64,000 nt of DNA from Sphingobacteriia bacterium 28-36-52 (lineage in GTDB: Bacteria; Bacteroidota; Bacteroidia; Chitinophagales; Chitinophagaceae), in NCBI GenBank assembly GCA_002281575.1, contig NCGN01000004.1, positions 114,639 through 178,638 of the forward strand. The letters run 5' to 3'. The notes below the pieces were generated by a model. It had not been told where the DNA came from. It worked only from the letters and a program-made list of their open reading frames with translations, and ran no database searches. This document shows positions 55,891-64,000 of the stretch, piece by piece (position 1 is the first letter of the stretch; each line of letters opens with the position of its first letter). The position numbers were made by a program, and so were the translations under genes.

Positions 55891-56690
55891 TTAAACCCGG
55901 AGAGATACAGCAAAAAGCAAATGCAGGTGGTGTTCGTGACCAGCAGATTGAAAAGGATTACATACTTTCATGGATACTGTTTGGCCTGTCTAAACATGAG
56001 CAACTTTCAAAGACAATTGTTTTTAAAGGTGGAACAGTTTTAAAGAAAGTTTATTTTGAATACTATCGCTTTTCGGAGGACTTAGATTTTACTTTGCTAA
56101 ATAACGAAATAACAAAGGAGCAAATTTTGGCATGGTTTAATGAAGTATTTGAATCCATAAAAGATGAAGCCAATATCCCGCTTGATATAATAGACAATAA
56201 TGAACATGAAGATGGGGGCATCAATTTTTACATCAGCTACATTGGTCCACTTGGAGGGCAAGGGAACAACAAAAAAGTCAAAGTTGATATTTCACGAAGT
56301 GAACAACTGGTTTTTAAACCAGTAATGAATCATGTTTTTATTAGCTATTCTGATTTGGAAGAACACCAACTTTTATGTTATCCATTAGAGGAGGTATTGG
56401 TTGAAAAAATGCGTTCGGTAATGCAGCGAATGCAAGCAAGGGATTTATACGACATTTGGTATTTGCTGGAAGATCATAAAATGGATGCAGATTTTTATGT
56501 GAATGAATTTGAAGCCAAATGCAAAAGCAAAGATTTAATGCACACCGATTTTCCTAAAAAATTGGATGAACGATTGCCACAATACAAAGGCAGATGGAAA
56601 AGCTCCATGAGCGAACAAATAAAAGACCTGCCCGACTTTGACCAAGTAGAAAGAGAAGTGTTACGACACCTTAAAAAATTGAAGTTCTAG
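55887..56690 (+). CDS. AbiEii/AbiGii-family nucleotidyltransferase toxin
   Basis: A 267-residue protein of the AbiEii nucleotidyltransferase family. The core FKGGTVLKKVYFEYYRFSED carries the GG (G[GS] motif) and the following FSEDLDFTLL carries the metal-binding Asp pair. The later block PLEEVLVEKMRSVMQRMQAR and DLYDIWYLL match the family. AbiEii-type toxins transfer nucleotides, in some cases to tRNA, and stop growth. The start overlaps the AbiEi stop by 4 bases. A good Rho-independent terminator lies 127 bases downstream. Confidence 0.9.
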   Translation: MIKPGEIQQKANAGGVRDQQIEKDYILSWILFGLSKHEQLSKTIVFKGGTVLKKVYFEYYRFSEDLDFTLLNNEITKEQILAWFNEVFESIKDEANIPLDIIDNNEHEDGGINFYISYIGPLGGQGNNKKVKVDISRSEQLVFKPVMNHVFISYSDLEEHQLLCYPLEEVLVEKMRSVMQRMQARDLYDIWYLLEDHKMDADFYVNEFEAKCKSKDLMHTDFPKKLDERLPQYKGRWKSSMSEQIKDLPDFDQVEREVLRHLKKLKF

Positions 56691-56817
56691 AAATTATAAA
56701 CTTCCAATCTTGAGTAAGCTTTGAACAGATTATTATCCTTTTTCGCAAACCTGCAAGTTTATATACAGTAGCCAAAAGCTAATTAGAAGACCACGCAACC
56801 TGGCAGTTAGTTCTGAT

Positions 56818-56841
56818 TACCGTGTTTTCACGGTATTTTTT
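56818..56841 (+). terminator. Rho-independent terminator after the abiE operon
   Basis: A seven-pair stem taccgtg/cacggta (56818-56824 and 56829-56835) with a TTTT loop is followed by six T residues (56836-56841), a textbook intrinsic terminator. It should separate the AbiE transcript from the toxin-like gene downstream. Confidence 0.8.
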
Positions 56842-56925
56842 GTAGTGTAAACTCTCTATTGAAATAAAGATTAGAATTGGTGAATATTATTCAAACACCA
56901 ATCATTTATGCGTTTATTTAAATTG

Positions 56926-56933
56926 CCCCCCCC
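56926..56933 (+). repeat. Run of eight C residues in the toxin gene leader
   Basis: Eight consecutive C in an otherwise AT-rich region. It lies between an upstream ATG (56908) and the annotated GTG (56952). With eight C the ATG frame ends at TAA (56944-56946); with nine C it reads through into the toxin-like protein. Such runs are prone to slipped-strand changes. Confidence 0.75.
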
Positions 56934-56951
56934 TCATATTTTCTAACCTTA

Positions 56952-58667
56952 GTGCTGTTTTTATTTGCTAGTTTACTTTTCACAGGTTGTAAAAAAACAG
57001 GAGATGTTTTTAAAAAAGAATTGCCAGAAAATATTTCAAAACAAGAATTATTACTTTGGATTAACAATTATCAAAAGTTAATGCCAGATGGACCAAAACC
57101 AATTTTAGCGCAAACCCTAAAAACATACTATAAAGGGCAAATGATTCTAAAAATGCCATTGAGTACTGGTGGAGGGAATCTATATTTTGCTAAAACTGAT
57201 CATTTAGAAGTACAATTTATCCGAATCGTTTCAGCAGATGATCAGATTAATACGCCATTCAATGGGTATTATGAGTTCATCAACATGAATACCTATGAGT
57301 ATAAGAAAATAATTTTTAAACAAGGGATTAGGCAGGCAGAAGTAAATAATAGCTTACCCAAACAACAAACAATAAAAAATACTTCAACAATTAAGTCAAC
57401 TGAGACATGGCTGGCTGCATTCATACGTTGCATTGCAGAACACATTATTGCAATACCCATGAGAGATGATGAAGGCAATTGGGGGTGTTATGCTCTTGGA
57501 GGAAATGGCGATGGAACTGGAAGTTCTCCAGAAGTTGTACAAAATATTAATATTGGAGATTCGGGTGCTGATTATACTATTCAACTTCTTTACTGGTTTT
57601 TAACTAACCCTCCACTGAATTACACATTACCTCCAGTCCCAAATAGTTTTTGGGAATATTATAATGGGAATACAGGTGGAAGTAACAATTGGCAATTTGC
57701 CCCAAACCTTAGCTATATTGATGAAGAATGTGCAGATCCTTATAAACTTAGAGCTCAATTTTCCGCACTCAATATTTATCATAGTCTAAATCCAGCAATT
57801 GTTGATTTTGGTTCTTTAGATGAAACACTTGAAGCATTTAAGGGATATAAAAATCAAGAGCAAGTATTAATTCCAATAATTCCAATGCTTATAAAAGCAG
57901 GAGCGAATGGTGCAGCAGATGCCTTTCTTCAAGCTTTATTTATATACTTGACTGAAGATGATTGTCCTTCTTTTGGAGCGGCTTTTGGACATGATAAATT
58001 TAGTAAAGCACAAGTTGGAAGAAGTGCTGCAGAGGGACTTATTCCATGGAGAACTCCAAGCGGAAAATTAGGAAGAGCTGGATTTTCGGCTGTTGGAGAT
58101 GTTTTGGTAAATATTGTTGAAGGCAAATATGGGGAACATAATTATCACCTAATGGGACAAGATTTCATGTTTGGCTTTTTCAGTGATTTAGCTGGCGGAG
58201 CCGCAGGAGAACTTGCTTCAAAATATGCACTTACAAAAATTGGGAAAGGACTTATAAATAAATATGGAATTCACTATAAAACAGCAACTAGTTGGCTTGG
58301 GGGTGGGTTACAAAATATTAATAAAACTTTTAATCATACACTTTCTAATGGTCAAACAATTTCAATAACTTCAAGTAAAATAATGAAAGGGTGGGATACA
58401 CAGAAAATTGCAGTAATTGGCAGAAGCCAAGATGAAAGGGTTATTCCTTTTGCACAAAAGCTCTCATTAGAACTTGGTATAAATGTTCATCAAATTAAAG
58501 AATGGTCTGGGTGGAGTTCTAATCTTACCATTGAGGAAAATAAAAACTGGATCAAAAAATTAAAGGCCGAAGGGTACACTATTTATGATATTGGACCTGA
58601 TTATAGATATGGGAATGATTTTGGTAATCACTATGGTATGGAACATGCAGAAATTTTTGGTAATTAA
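56952..58667 (+). CDS. Lipoprotein with polymorphic-toxin-like C-terminus
   Basis: A 571-residue protein. The start shown (GTG) gives a short hydrophobic segment and lipobox (FTGCKK), without the usual basic residues. Adding one C to the upstream run would supply a fuller signal (from ATG 56908, MRLFKLPPPSYFLTLVLF). Residues 20-110 are a beta-rich N-terminal part; 170-330 are Asn/Pro/Gly-rich; 336-430 form a Gly/Ala-rich segment with IPWRTPSGKLGRAG and GDVLVNIVEGKYG, like the pre-toxin region of Bacteroidota polymorphic toxins. The last 90 residues (from about 480) have the shape of a separate domain, with IAVIGRSQDERVIPFAQKL, NWIKKLKAEGYTIYDIGPD and YGMEHAEIFGN. I recall similar endings in RHS-type toxins but cannot name the activity. 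A small gene follows after 11 bases. Confidence 0.65.
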   Translation: MLFLFASLLFTGCKKTGDVFKKELPENISKQELLLWINNYQKLMPDGPKPILAQTLKTYYKGQMILKMPLSTGGGNLYFAKTDHLEVQFIRIVSADDQINTPFNGYYEFINMNTYEYKKIIFKQGIRQAEVNNSLPKQQTIKNTSTIKSTETWLAAFIRCIAEHIIAIPMRDDEGNWGCYALGGNGDGTGSSPEVVQNINIGDSGADYTIQLLYWFLTNPPLNYTLPPVPNSFWEYYNGNTGGSNNWQFAPNLSYIDEECADPYKLRAQFSALNIYHSLNPAIVDFGSLDETLEAFKGYKNQEQVLIPIIPMLIKAGANGAADAFLQALFIYLTEDDCPSFGAAFGHDKFSKAQVGRSAAEGLIPWRTPSGKLGRAGFSAVGDVLVNIVEGKYGEHNYHLMGQDFMFGFFSDLAGGAAGELASKYALTKIGKGLINKYGIHYKTATSWLGGGLQNINKTFNHTLSNGQTISITSSKIMKGWDTQKIAVIGRSQDERVIPFAQKLSLELGINVHQIKEWSGWSSNLTIEENKNWIKKLKAEGYTIYDIGPDYRYGNDFGNHYGMEHAEIFGN

Positions 58668-58678
58668 AAATTTAATTT

Positions 58679-59026
58679 ATGAAGGACTTAATGAGAATTG
58701 GATATGAAAACTATATAACTGATTTTAAAAATATTTTCCAGTTTTTAACCGCATATGATTATGTTAATGTTGAAAATAGAACAGATGGCTCTTTTTTTTT
58801 GTATTCTATCAAATTAAATAATTCAAAAATTAAATCTATTAGATTTTACCATGAATTTATTGAACAACAATTGTTAGTTACCTTATTTATAAATAATAAT
58901 TATCGCACTACATTAGAATTAAATATGGAAAAAAACTATTATAGTGAAAAAGACTTAAAACCTAATGGAGACGACTACATAAACGCACTTAAAAATAATG
59001 CTGAAATCATAAAATTACTTTTATAA
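58679..59026 (+). CDS. Candidate immunity protein for the adjacent toxin-like gene
   Basis: A 115-residue cytosolic protein without signal peptide or known motif, rich in Asn, Lys, Asp and aromatic residues, with a beta-rich middle (FFLYSIKLNN, RFYHEFIEQQLLVTLF). It starts 11 bases after the toxin-like gene on the same strand. Small, unconserved, AT-rich genes directly downstream of a polymorphic-toxin C-terminus usually encode the specific inhibitor. The identification rests on position and size only. Confidence 0.5.
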   Translation: MKDLMRIGYENYITDFKNIFQFLTAYDYVNVENRTDGSFFLYSIKLNNSKIKSIRFYHEFIEQQLLVTLFINNNYRTTLELNMEKNYYSEKDLKPNGDDYINALKNNAEIIKLLL

Positions 59027-59389
59027 TTTTAAGTGGATTTGGCAAATTGAATTTTTTCATGCAACATGTGTACCATTTTCATTATATTATTTTCTTTCAT
59101 AAGTTGCAATGAAAGAGTAAGTTACAATAAAGACTTTTATCATATTATAGATAGATTTGTAAGTTGAATAATTATGTGGAAAAACGATTCGCCAATGATA
59201 AGAAAAGATTGTAGGTCAATTTTAGATTTAGAAATTGAAATTAATCTTTGGATGGAATTTCTAAATAAAGAATTGATTTTTCATTCAATTTAAATTAATC
59301 TTTTCTAATATAAAAGATGCTTTTAACATTATAGTTGATGAAGCAAAATCTAGAAAAAGATTCATTAGATTCAGCACATATTTTTAAAC
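59027..59389 (+). pseudogene. Decayed coding DNA between immunity and lipoprotein genes
   Basis: A 363-base gap with no intact gene. 59066-59167 encodes 33 residues starting with a lipoprotein signal (FIILFSFISCNERV) and then stops; its continuation resembles the mature start of the next gene (SCND...HQIINLNF versus SCNE...YHIIDRF). 59174-59293 encodes 39 residues (WMEFLNKELIFHSI at the end), and a third piece in another frame includes FNIIVDEAKSRKRFIRF. These look like remnants of one or two small genes. The extent is approximate. Confidence 0.35.
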
Positions 59390-59965
59390 ATGTTTAGAAG
59401 TACTCTATTATTCATTTCATTTTTACTGCTGCATAGTTGTAATGATATTGGTAATAAAAAAAATGATTTGCACCAGATTATTAATCTTAATTTTTTTCAA
59501 TTTGTTGACTCGTCTGCATATCAAAGTGGTAAATTAATTCAAATACCCTTTAATAATGAAAACACAATTATACCCAAGCGGATTTGTATTTTGGTTGATT
59601 CTATTCAAATGCCTCCTAATCGTGTTCTAAGTTCAATTAAAGTAATACTACAAAAAAGTAGTAGTAAGGAATATAAAGAATTACTATCAAACAAGTACTC
59701 TGTAAAAGTTGATACAATTGAGTTGTCAAGAATAGTAAATACTGGAAAATTTAATTTGCAAAAGTTGTCTGAAATCAAGAATAGTGAGTGTAAATCTATC
59801 GCTGGTAAGTTGACTTTTTATACCCCATATATCTCAAATACCCTCGCTTTAATAACTTATAATGTTTCCGTTTCTGCGAAGGCTGGCATTACAAAAGTTA
59901 AATTTTTCAAGAAAATTGATGGCTTGTGGAAACAGGTTCAAGAAGTTGAAATAGAACGGTTGTAG
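59390..59965 (+). CDS. Small lipoprotein, unknown function
   Basis: A 191-residue protein with a lipoprotein signal (hydrophobic LLFISFLLLHSC, Cys17). The C-terminal half, with NTGKFNLQKL, TFYTPYISNTLALITYNVS and WKQVQEVEIERL, is arranged like the C-terminal half of the next gene product (NIGRFKLVK, then WVFVELVEGRWRI), so the two may be distant paralogues. Function unknown. It lies in the toxin-linked accessory segment. Confidence 0.6.
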   Translation: MFRSTLLFISFLLLHSCNDIGNKKNDLHQIINLNFFQFVDSSAYQSGKLIQIPFNNENTIIPKRICILVDSIQMPPNRVLSSIKVILQKSSSKEYKELLSNKYSVKVDTIELSRIVNTGKFNLQKLSEIKNSECKSIAGKLTFYTPYISNTLALITYNVSVSAKAGITKVKFFKKIDGLWKQVQEVEIERL

Positions 59966-60016
59966 GCATCATTTTGATGTAACTTTAATCAGAACTTTTA
60001 AACTCAGTAATTAGTA

Positions 60017-60634
60017 ATGCGTCTTCTTTGGTTTACGATATTTCTAATTTTATTATGTTCTCTCGTATCCTGTAATTCAAGCGGAAATAAAGTTGTTGTA
60101 GATGAAGCGAAATTTAATTTAGAGAATAAAGTTGTGAATGACATTCTCTTAATTTCTTTAGATACACCATACTATCCTTATGATGATTTCTTAATGCATG
60201 ATTTAAAGACTTTACAACTAAAAAATGATACTAACTTAATTGCTGTCTCCAATAAATTAGAACCAATTAAAAATCTCGATTTTATATTTACATTATCTAG
60301 TAATGATTTTGATCAATCAGAAATGTACGATAAAAAAGACATATACAATTTCATCAAAACAGATTCCGCCATTCACGAGCTAAATCTAGATAGTTTAACA
60401 AATATCGGTAGGTTTAAGCTTGTAAAGCATTATGACTTTAGTCAAAAAGTTAATCAAGGGGTTCTAGGTTCCATTCAATTTTCAAGAATAGCTTTTAATC
60501 AACAATTCACAAAAGGTTATTTAGTTATTACTACAAAAGACAAACTGAAATCTAGTCTAGAGCGTTGGGTATTTGTTGAGTTAGTTGAAGGGCGATGGAG
60601 AATTAGAAAATCAATAATCATGTCTGTTTCTTAA
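60017..60634 (+). CDS. Small lipoprotein, unknown function
   Basis: A 205-residue protein with a lipoprotein signal (FLILLCSLVSC, Cys19). The C-terminal part contains NIGRFKLVKHYDF, GSIQFSRIAFNQQFTKGYLV and WVFVELVEGRWRI, a pattern I have seen in other small Bacteroidota lipoproteins of unknown function. It lies 51 bases after the previous lipoprotein gene. It ends 11 bases from the end of the convergent serine hydrolase gene. Confidence 0.6.
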   Translation: MRLLWFTIFLILLCSLVSCNSSGNKVVVDEAKFNLENKVVNDILLISLDTPYYPYDDFLMHDLKTLQLKNDTNLIAVSNKLEPIKNLDFIFTLSSNDFDQSEMYDKKDIYNFIKTDSAIHELNLDSLTNIGRFKLVKHYDFSQKVNQGVLGSIQFSRIAFNQQFTKGYLVITTKDKLKSSLERWVFVELVEGRWRIRKSIIMSVS

Positions 60635-60645
60635 TTCGCAATTTT

Positions 60646-62193
60646 TCACTTCACCACACTCAACCGATACTCCTGAATTAATGCAGGATTCTCTGGTGTT
60701 AGTGTAAAGAAAATTTTCAGTTTTCCTTTTTCTCCATTGATGATGAATGAACCGCGGAGTTGATTTTCTGGAATCAGTTCTTCAATGGTTGTAACCTTTC
60801 CAATGCTTTGAAAAGCTGTATTCGCTTGCTTTACCAAAGAATCGGTATAGTAGTCGTCAAAAAAGTTTTCTGCAAATATGCCCGATTGTTTTGCGTTAGT
60901 AAAATTCGGTAACAGTTTTACCAATTCACCTTTACGTTGATTCAATATTGTAGAAACAGGAATGGTTCTTGGTTTTAATCCTGCTAGCTTAATTACACTA
61001 TCCAATACTTTTAAATTGATGGATGTGGTGGGTGCATACGTTACATTGGCTAACAACACTACGCTAATGCCGTATTCTGGCATAATGCGCCAGTTACTTC
61101 CGAAGCCTGGTAATCCGCCACTATGCCCTACAAATACTTTGTTGTTACAATCTCTAAAAATATTCAGTCCATATCCATAAGCGGAAACGGCAGGGCAGGC
61201 AATTCCATTGCCATAATTGAAGTAAGGGTTCATGGATGCAAAGCGCCAGGGCTGGTGCATTTCGCGGATGCTGCTTCTATTGATGATAATATTCTCTGGT
61301 TCATTGCGTGCTGGCCATGCTTGTTGGTGCAATGCCATGTACTTGCTGAACGATTCTACGGAGGTGATTAATCCACCCATGGCCCCATAAATTCCATCAT
61401 GCAATAATGCTTCTTCTTTAAAATTGTTGTTTACAAAGCGATAGCCTTTTGCTAATTGATCTGCTGGTACTTTGGTGTATTCCCATGCAGCTTGCATGCC
61501 CAGTCTTTTAAAAAAATGCTGGTTGATGTATTCACTATAAGAGAGGCCAGTAACTTTTTTAATGATTAAACCCAGAGTGGCAAATCCTACATTGCTGTAT
61601 TCGTATTCTGTTCCATTTACATTCGAAAAACTCAATTGTTTTTTAAATAGCTCAATCAATTCCTCATCGGTGTCGGCCAATTGACGGTCGCCCCATGGGT
61701 TGTCTTCGGGGAGTCCACTTGAATGCGTTAATAATTCTCTAATGGTTATGGATGCAGCATCTTTGGTCAATGCTTGGTTTTTTAATTCAGGAATATAATT
61801 AGAAACAGGATCATCTAATTTTAATTTTCCTTCGTCCCTTAATTTAATAATGGCCATGGCTGTTACGCTTTTGCTCATTGAAGCAATGCGATACATGGTT
61901 CTTGTATTGGCCCTGGTTTGATTAGCGATGTTGCTGTATCCTTCACTGCCACTCAGTATCAATTCTCCATCTACCACAACCCCAAATGAAAAGCTGGGAA
62001 AATGATTGGCTTTAGCATAATTGCTGTACATCATTTGTATAACTGGGGCCAATGCTTTTATTTTAGCAGCCCTTTCTTTATCTGCAAAAACAGGTGCTTG
62101 GTATAATTCATTAGGATTTTGTTGAGCGCTCACCATGATCACACTGCATGCCGCAATGCATAATGCACTTATTTTTTTTACCATTGATTGCAT
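60646..62193 (-). CDS. Class C beta-lactamase-like serine hydrolase
   Basis: A 515-residue exported enzyme with a signal peptide (about 1-23). The active site is S105-M-S-K108 in RIASMSKSVTAM, followed by the Tyr motif YEYSNVGFAT and the third motif VGHSGGLPGFG. The C-terminal ~110 residues form a separate beta-rich domain (from about 400, LKPRTIPVSTIL). The family includes D-Ala-D-Ala carboxypeptidases, esterases and lactamases, and the substrate is not known. It is 9 bases downstream of the E1 gene on the same strand, which may only be a transcription association. Confidence 0.9.
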   Translation of the reverse strand: MQSMVKKISALCIAACSVIMVSAQQNPNELYQAPVFADKERAAKIKALAPVIQMMYSNYAKANHFPSFSFGVVVDGELILSGSEGYSNIANQTRANTRTMYRIASMSKSVTAMAIIKLRDEGKLKLDDPVSNYIPELKNQALTKDAASITIRELLTHSSGLPEDNPWGDRQLADTDEELIELFKKQLSFSNVNGTEYEYSNVGFATLGLIIKKVTGLSYSEYINQHFFKRLGMQAAWEYTKVPADQLAKGYRFVNNNFKEEALLHDGIYGAMGGLITSVESFSKYMALHQQAWPARNEPENIIINRSSIREMHQPWRFASMNPYFNYGNGIACPAVSAYGYGLNIFRDCNNKVFVGHSGGLPGFGSNWRIMPEYGISVVLLANVTYAPTTSINLKVLDSVIKLAGLKPRTIPVSTILNQRKGELVKLLPNFTNAKQSGIFAENFFDDYYTDSLVKQANTAFQSIGKVTTIEELIPENQLRGSFIINGEKGKLKIFFTLTPENPALIQEYRLSVVK

Positions 62194-62202
62194 AGGAGGG
62201 AA

Positions 62203-64000
62203 TTAATAATTAAGCAATTGCTGTACCTGTTGATCTAAGCGGCTCTTGGCCATATAATTTTTTTCTAATTCAATATTAAATGGAATAGGCGTGTCTAATG
62301 AAGCACATCGCAACACAGGGGCATCTAGTAATTCAAAACAATGTTCACTGATCCATGCACTAATTTCTCCACCGATGCCACCTACTAAATTGTCTTCATG
62401 TAAAATCAATACTTTACCTGTTTGTTCAACTGCTGCTTTAATAGCATCATAATCTAAAGGCGCCAATGTTCTTAAGTCTAGAATATGCAAGGAAATCTCG
62501 GGATGCGCTTCTTGGTATTCCAATGCCCAATGCACGCCTGCTCCATAAGTAATGATGCTGATATCGTCTCCTTCTTTTACCGTAATTGCTTTGCCTATTG
62601 CTACTTCATAATAGGCTTGTGGTAATTTTCCGCTTATGCTTCTATACAATGCTTTGTGTTCAAAAAATAATACAGGATTGGGGTCATTGATGGCTGCAAT
62701 CATTAATCCCTTCGCATCATGTGGATTAGAAGGGTACACCACTTTTAATCCTGGCACATGGGTGAACCAAGCTTCATTGCTTTGCGAATGAAAAGGTCCA
62801 GCCCCTACACCTCCACCTGTTGGCATACGAACCACTACATCCGCGTTTTGCCCCCAGCGATAATGAATCTTTGCTAAGTTGTTGACGATTTGATTAAAAC
62901 CTACCGTTACAAAATCGGCAAACTGCATTTCCATCACGGTTTTAAATCCCTCTAAACTCATACCTAAACATGCGCCTACGATGGCACTTTCACAGAGTGG
63001 GGTATTGCGCACTCTTTCCTTTCCAAATTTTTCTACAAAGCCTTCGGTAATTTTAAAAGCACCACCATATTCTGCAATGTCTTGGCCCATTAATACTAAG
63101 TTGGAGTGCTTCTCCATGCTCATGCTTAAGCCTTCTGCTATAGCATCTATTAGTCGGGCTTCTCTTGAGGGTGTTGCAGCGGCTTCTTTATTGTTGTCTA
63201 TAATTGATACACCGTCTACTTGTTTTTTAGGCACCATTGCATCTGCATTAAATGCTTCTGCTAATTCTGTTTCTATGTATTGCCTGAATTCATTTCTAAT
63301 ATCAGCAATTCCCATTTCGGTCATCACTTGTTCGTTAATTAAAAATTGTTCGTATTTTTTTACAGGGTCCTTATGTCCCCATTCTTCAAATAATTCTTTA
63401 GGAACATATTTAGTACCACTTGCTTCTTCATGCCCACGCATTCTAAAAGTCATACACTCAATAAAATAGGGTTTTTGATTGTTGATGCAATATTCTCGAA
63501 CTCCTTTGATGGTATTGAATACAGTTAAAATATTATTACCATCAATGCGAACACCTTCCATGCCATAACCCTTGGCTTTGTCTACCAACTGCTCGCATTT
63601 GTATTGTTCATTTACCGGCGTACTTAATCCATACCCATTGTTTTCAATGATAAAAATCACGGGTAAGTTCCAAACAGCAGCCACATTCAGTGCTTCATGA
63701 AAATCGCCCTCACTGGTTCCGCCATCTCCTGAAAAAGCAACAGATGCTTTGGATTCTTTTCTTAATGAATAAGCGAGTGCAACGCCATCAGCAATGGCTA
63801 ACTGTGGGCCCAAATGAGAAATCATTCCGCAAATATGATACGGCTTCGATCCAAAGTGAAAGCTTCGCTCCCTCCCTTTACTATATCCATCTTTATTGCC
63901 TTGCCATTGTCTAAATAATTTATTCAAAGGCATTTGTCTGGAAGTGAACACGCCCAAGTTTCTGTGCAATGGCATAATCCATTCATCGTTGGCCATGGCC
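62203..64000 (-). CDS. Alpha/beta-fused 2-oxoacid dehydrogenase E1 component, 5' end outside window
   Basis: A partial protein of 598 visible residues; the frame is open to the right edge, and the visible N-terminus (ANDEWIMPLHRNLG) lies inside the E1 alpha domain, so the Met at 63996 is not the true start. The alpha half shows the TPP-binding motif GDGGTSEGDFHEALNVA...NNGYG, and the beta half (from about 280) shows ALAEGLSM-like and ESAIVGACLGMSLEGF and a transketolase C-domain with HEDNLVGGIGGEI. The complex decarboxylates a 2-oxo acid, probably branched-chain 2-oxo acids or pyruvate, with E2 and E3 partners encoded elsewhere. Confidence 0.92.
   Translation of the reverse strand, partial: AMANDEWIMPLHRNLGVFTSRQMPLNKLFRQWQGNKDGYSKGRERSFHFGSKPYHICGMISHLGPQLAIADGVALAYSLRKESKASVAFSGDGGTSEGDFHEALNVAAVWNLPVIFIIENNGYGLSTPVNEQYKCEQLVDKAKGYGMEGVRIDGNNILTVFNTIKGVREYCINNQKPYFIECMTFRMRGHEEASGTKYVPKELFEEWGHKDPVKKYEQFLINEQVMTEMGIADIRNEFRQYIETELAEAFNADAMVPKKQVDGVSIIDNNKEAAATPSREARLIDAIAEGLSMSMEKHSNLVLMGQDIAEYGGAFKITEGFVEKFGKERVRNTPLCESAIVGACLGMSLEGFKTVMEMQFADFVTVGFNQIVNNLAKIHYRWGQNADVVVRMPTGGGVGAGPFHSQSNEAWFTHVPGLKVVYPSNPHDAKGLMIAAINDPNPVLFFEHKALYRSISGKLPQAYYEVAIGKAITVKEGDDISIITYGAGVHWALEYQEAHPEISLHILDLRTLAPLDYDAIKAAVEQTGKVLILHEDNLVGGIGGEISAWISEHCFELLDAPVLRCASLDTPIPFNIELEKNYMAKSRLDQQVQQLLNY

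Noticed and set aside
56691..56817. Possible small RNA or tRNA between AbiEii and its terminator
   Set aside because: No cloverleaf or stable fold could be drawn; most likely 3' untranslated sequence.
1..64000. CRISPR array, rRNA/tRNA genes, insertion sequence or prophage
   Set aside because: No regularly spaced direct repeats, transposase/integrase genes or RNA gene signatures were found by reading the sequence; short tRNA genes inside gaps were looked for and not seen.

Overview
The window looks like a chromosomal segment of an AT-rich Bacteroidota bacterium, most likely in the Chitinophagaceae (Sediminibacterium-like). This assignment rests on gene content: a SusC/SusD pair, a PorZ-like type IX secretion protein with a C-terminal sorting domain, DUF4836, DUF5606, DUF1800 and DUF1501 proteins, an NagZ/beta-lactamase fusion, an alpha/beta-fused 2-oxoacid dehydrogenase E1, TAnnTTTG-like promoter boxes and few obvious Shine-Dalgarno sites. 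I see no rRNA, tRNA, CRISPR array, transposase or integrase.

Left part (0-17.8 kb): the C-terminal part of a phosphoesterase cut by the window edge; a flavin reductase; then a tight minus-strand group (exported lipoprotein, seven-helix membrane protein, histidine kinase, NarL-type regulator, PorZ-like protein, GNAT acetyltransferase). After it come an unusual PAS/HisKA/receiver protein without an ATPase domain, a DUF4836-ABC ATPase-FtsX-like permease operon, the 990-residue GH3/beta-lactamase fusion, a DUF5606 protein, a DsbA-like protein and a DegT-type aminotransferase.

Middle (17.8-54.9 kb): rpoN with a PAP2-like membrane protein and an RND/MMPL exporter; a SusC/SusD pair without any hydrolase; TlpA-like lipoprotein, gatB and alaS; an M23 peptidase; a prohibitin-like protein; an AlkA-type glycosylase; PEP carboxylase; an ECF sigma factor operon; a broken metallo-beta-lactamase-fold gene; the complete rod-shape cluster mreB-mreC-mreD-mrdA-rodA downstream of purD; a pair of peptide transporters (POT and OPT); and a DUF1800/DUF1501 pair. 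These are mostly ordinary core genes.

Right part (54.9-60.6 kb): a more AT-rich accessory segment. It holds an AbiEi/AbiEii type IV toxin-antitoxin operon with two operator-like inverted repeats and a clear terminator, then a lipoprotein with a polymorphic-toxin-like C-terminus, a small candidate immunity gene, a stretch of decayed coding DNA and two small lipoproteins. The toxin-like gene begins next to a run of eight C residues. One additional C would join an upstream ATG to the gene and restore a full lipoprotein signal peptide, so this may be a phase-variable switch. The window ends with a serine hydrolase and the truncated E1 gene.
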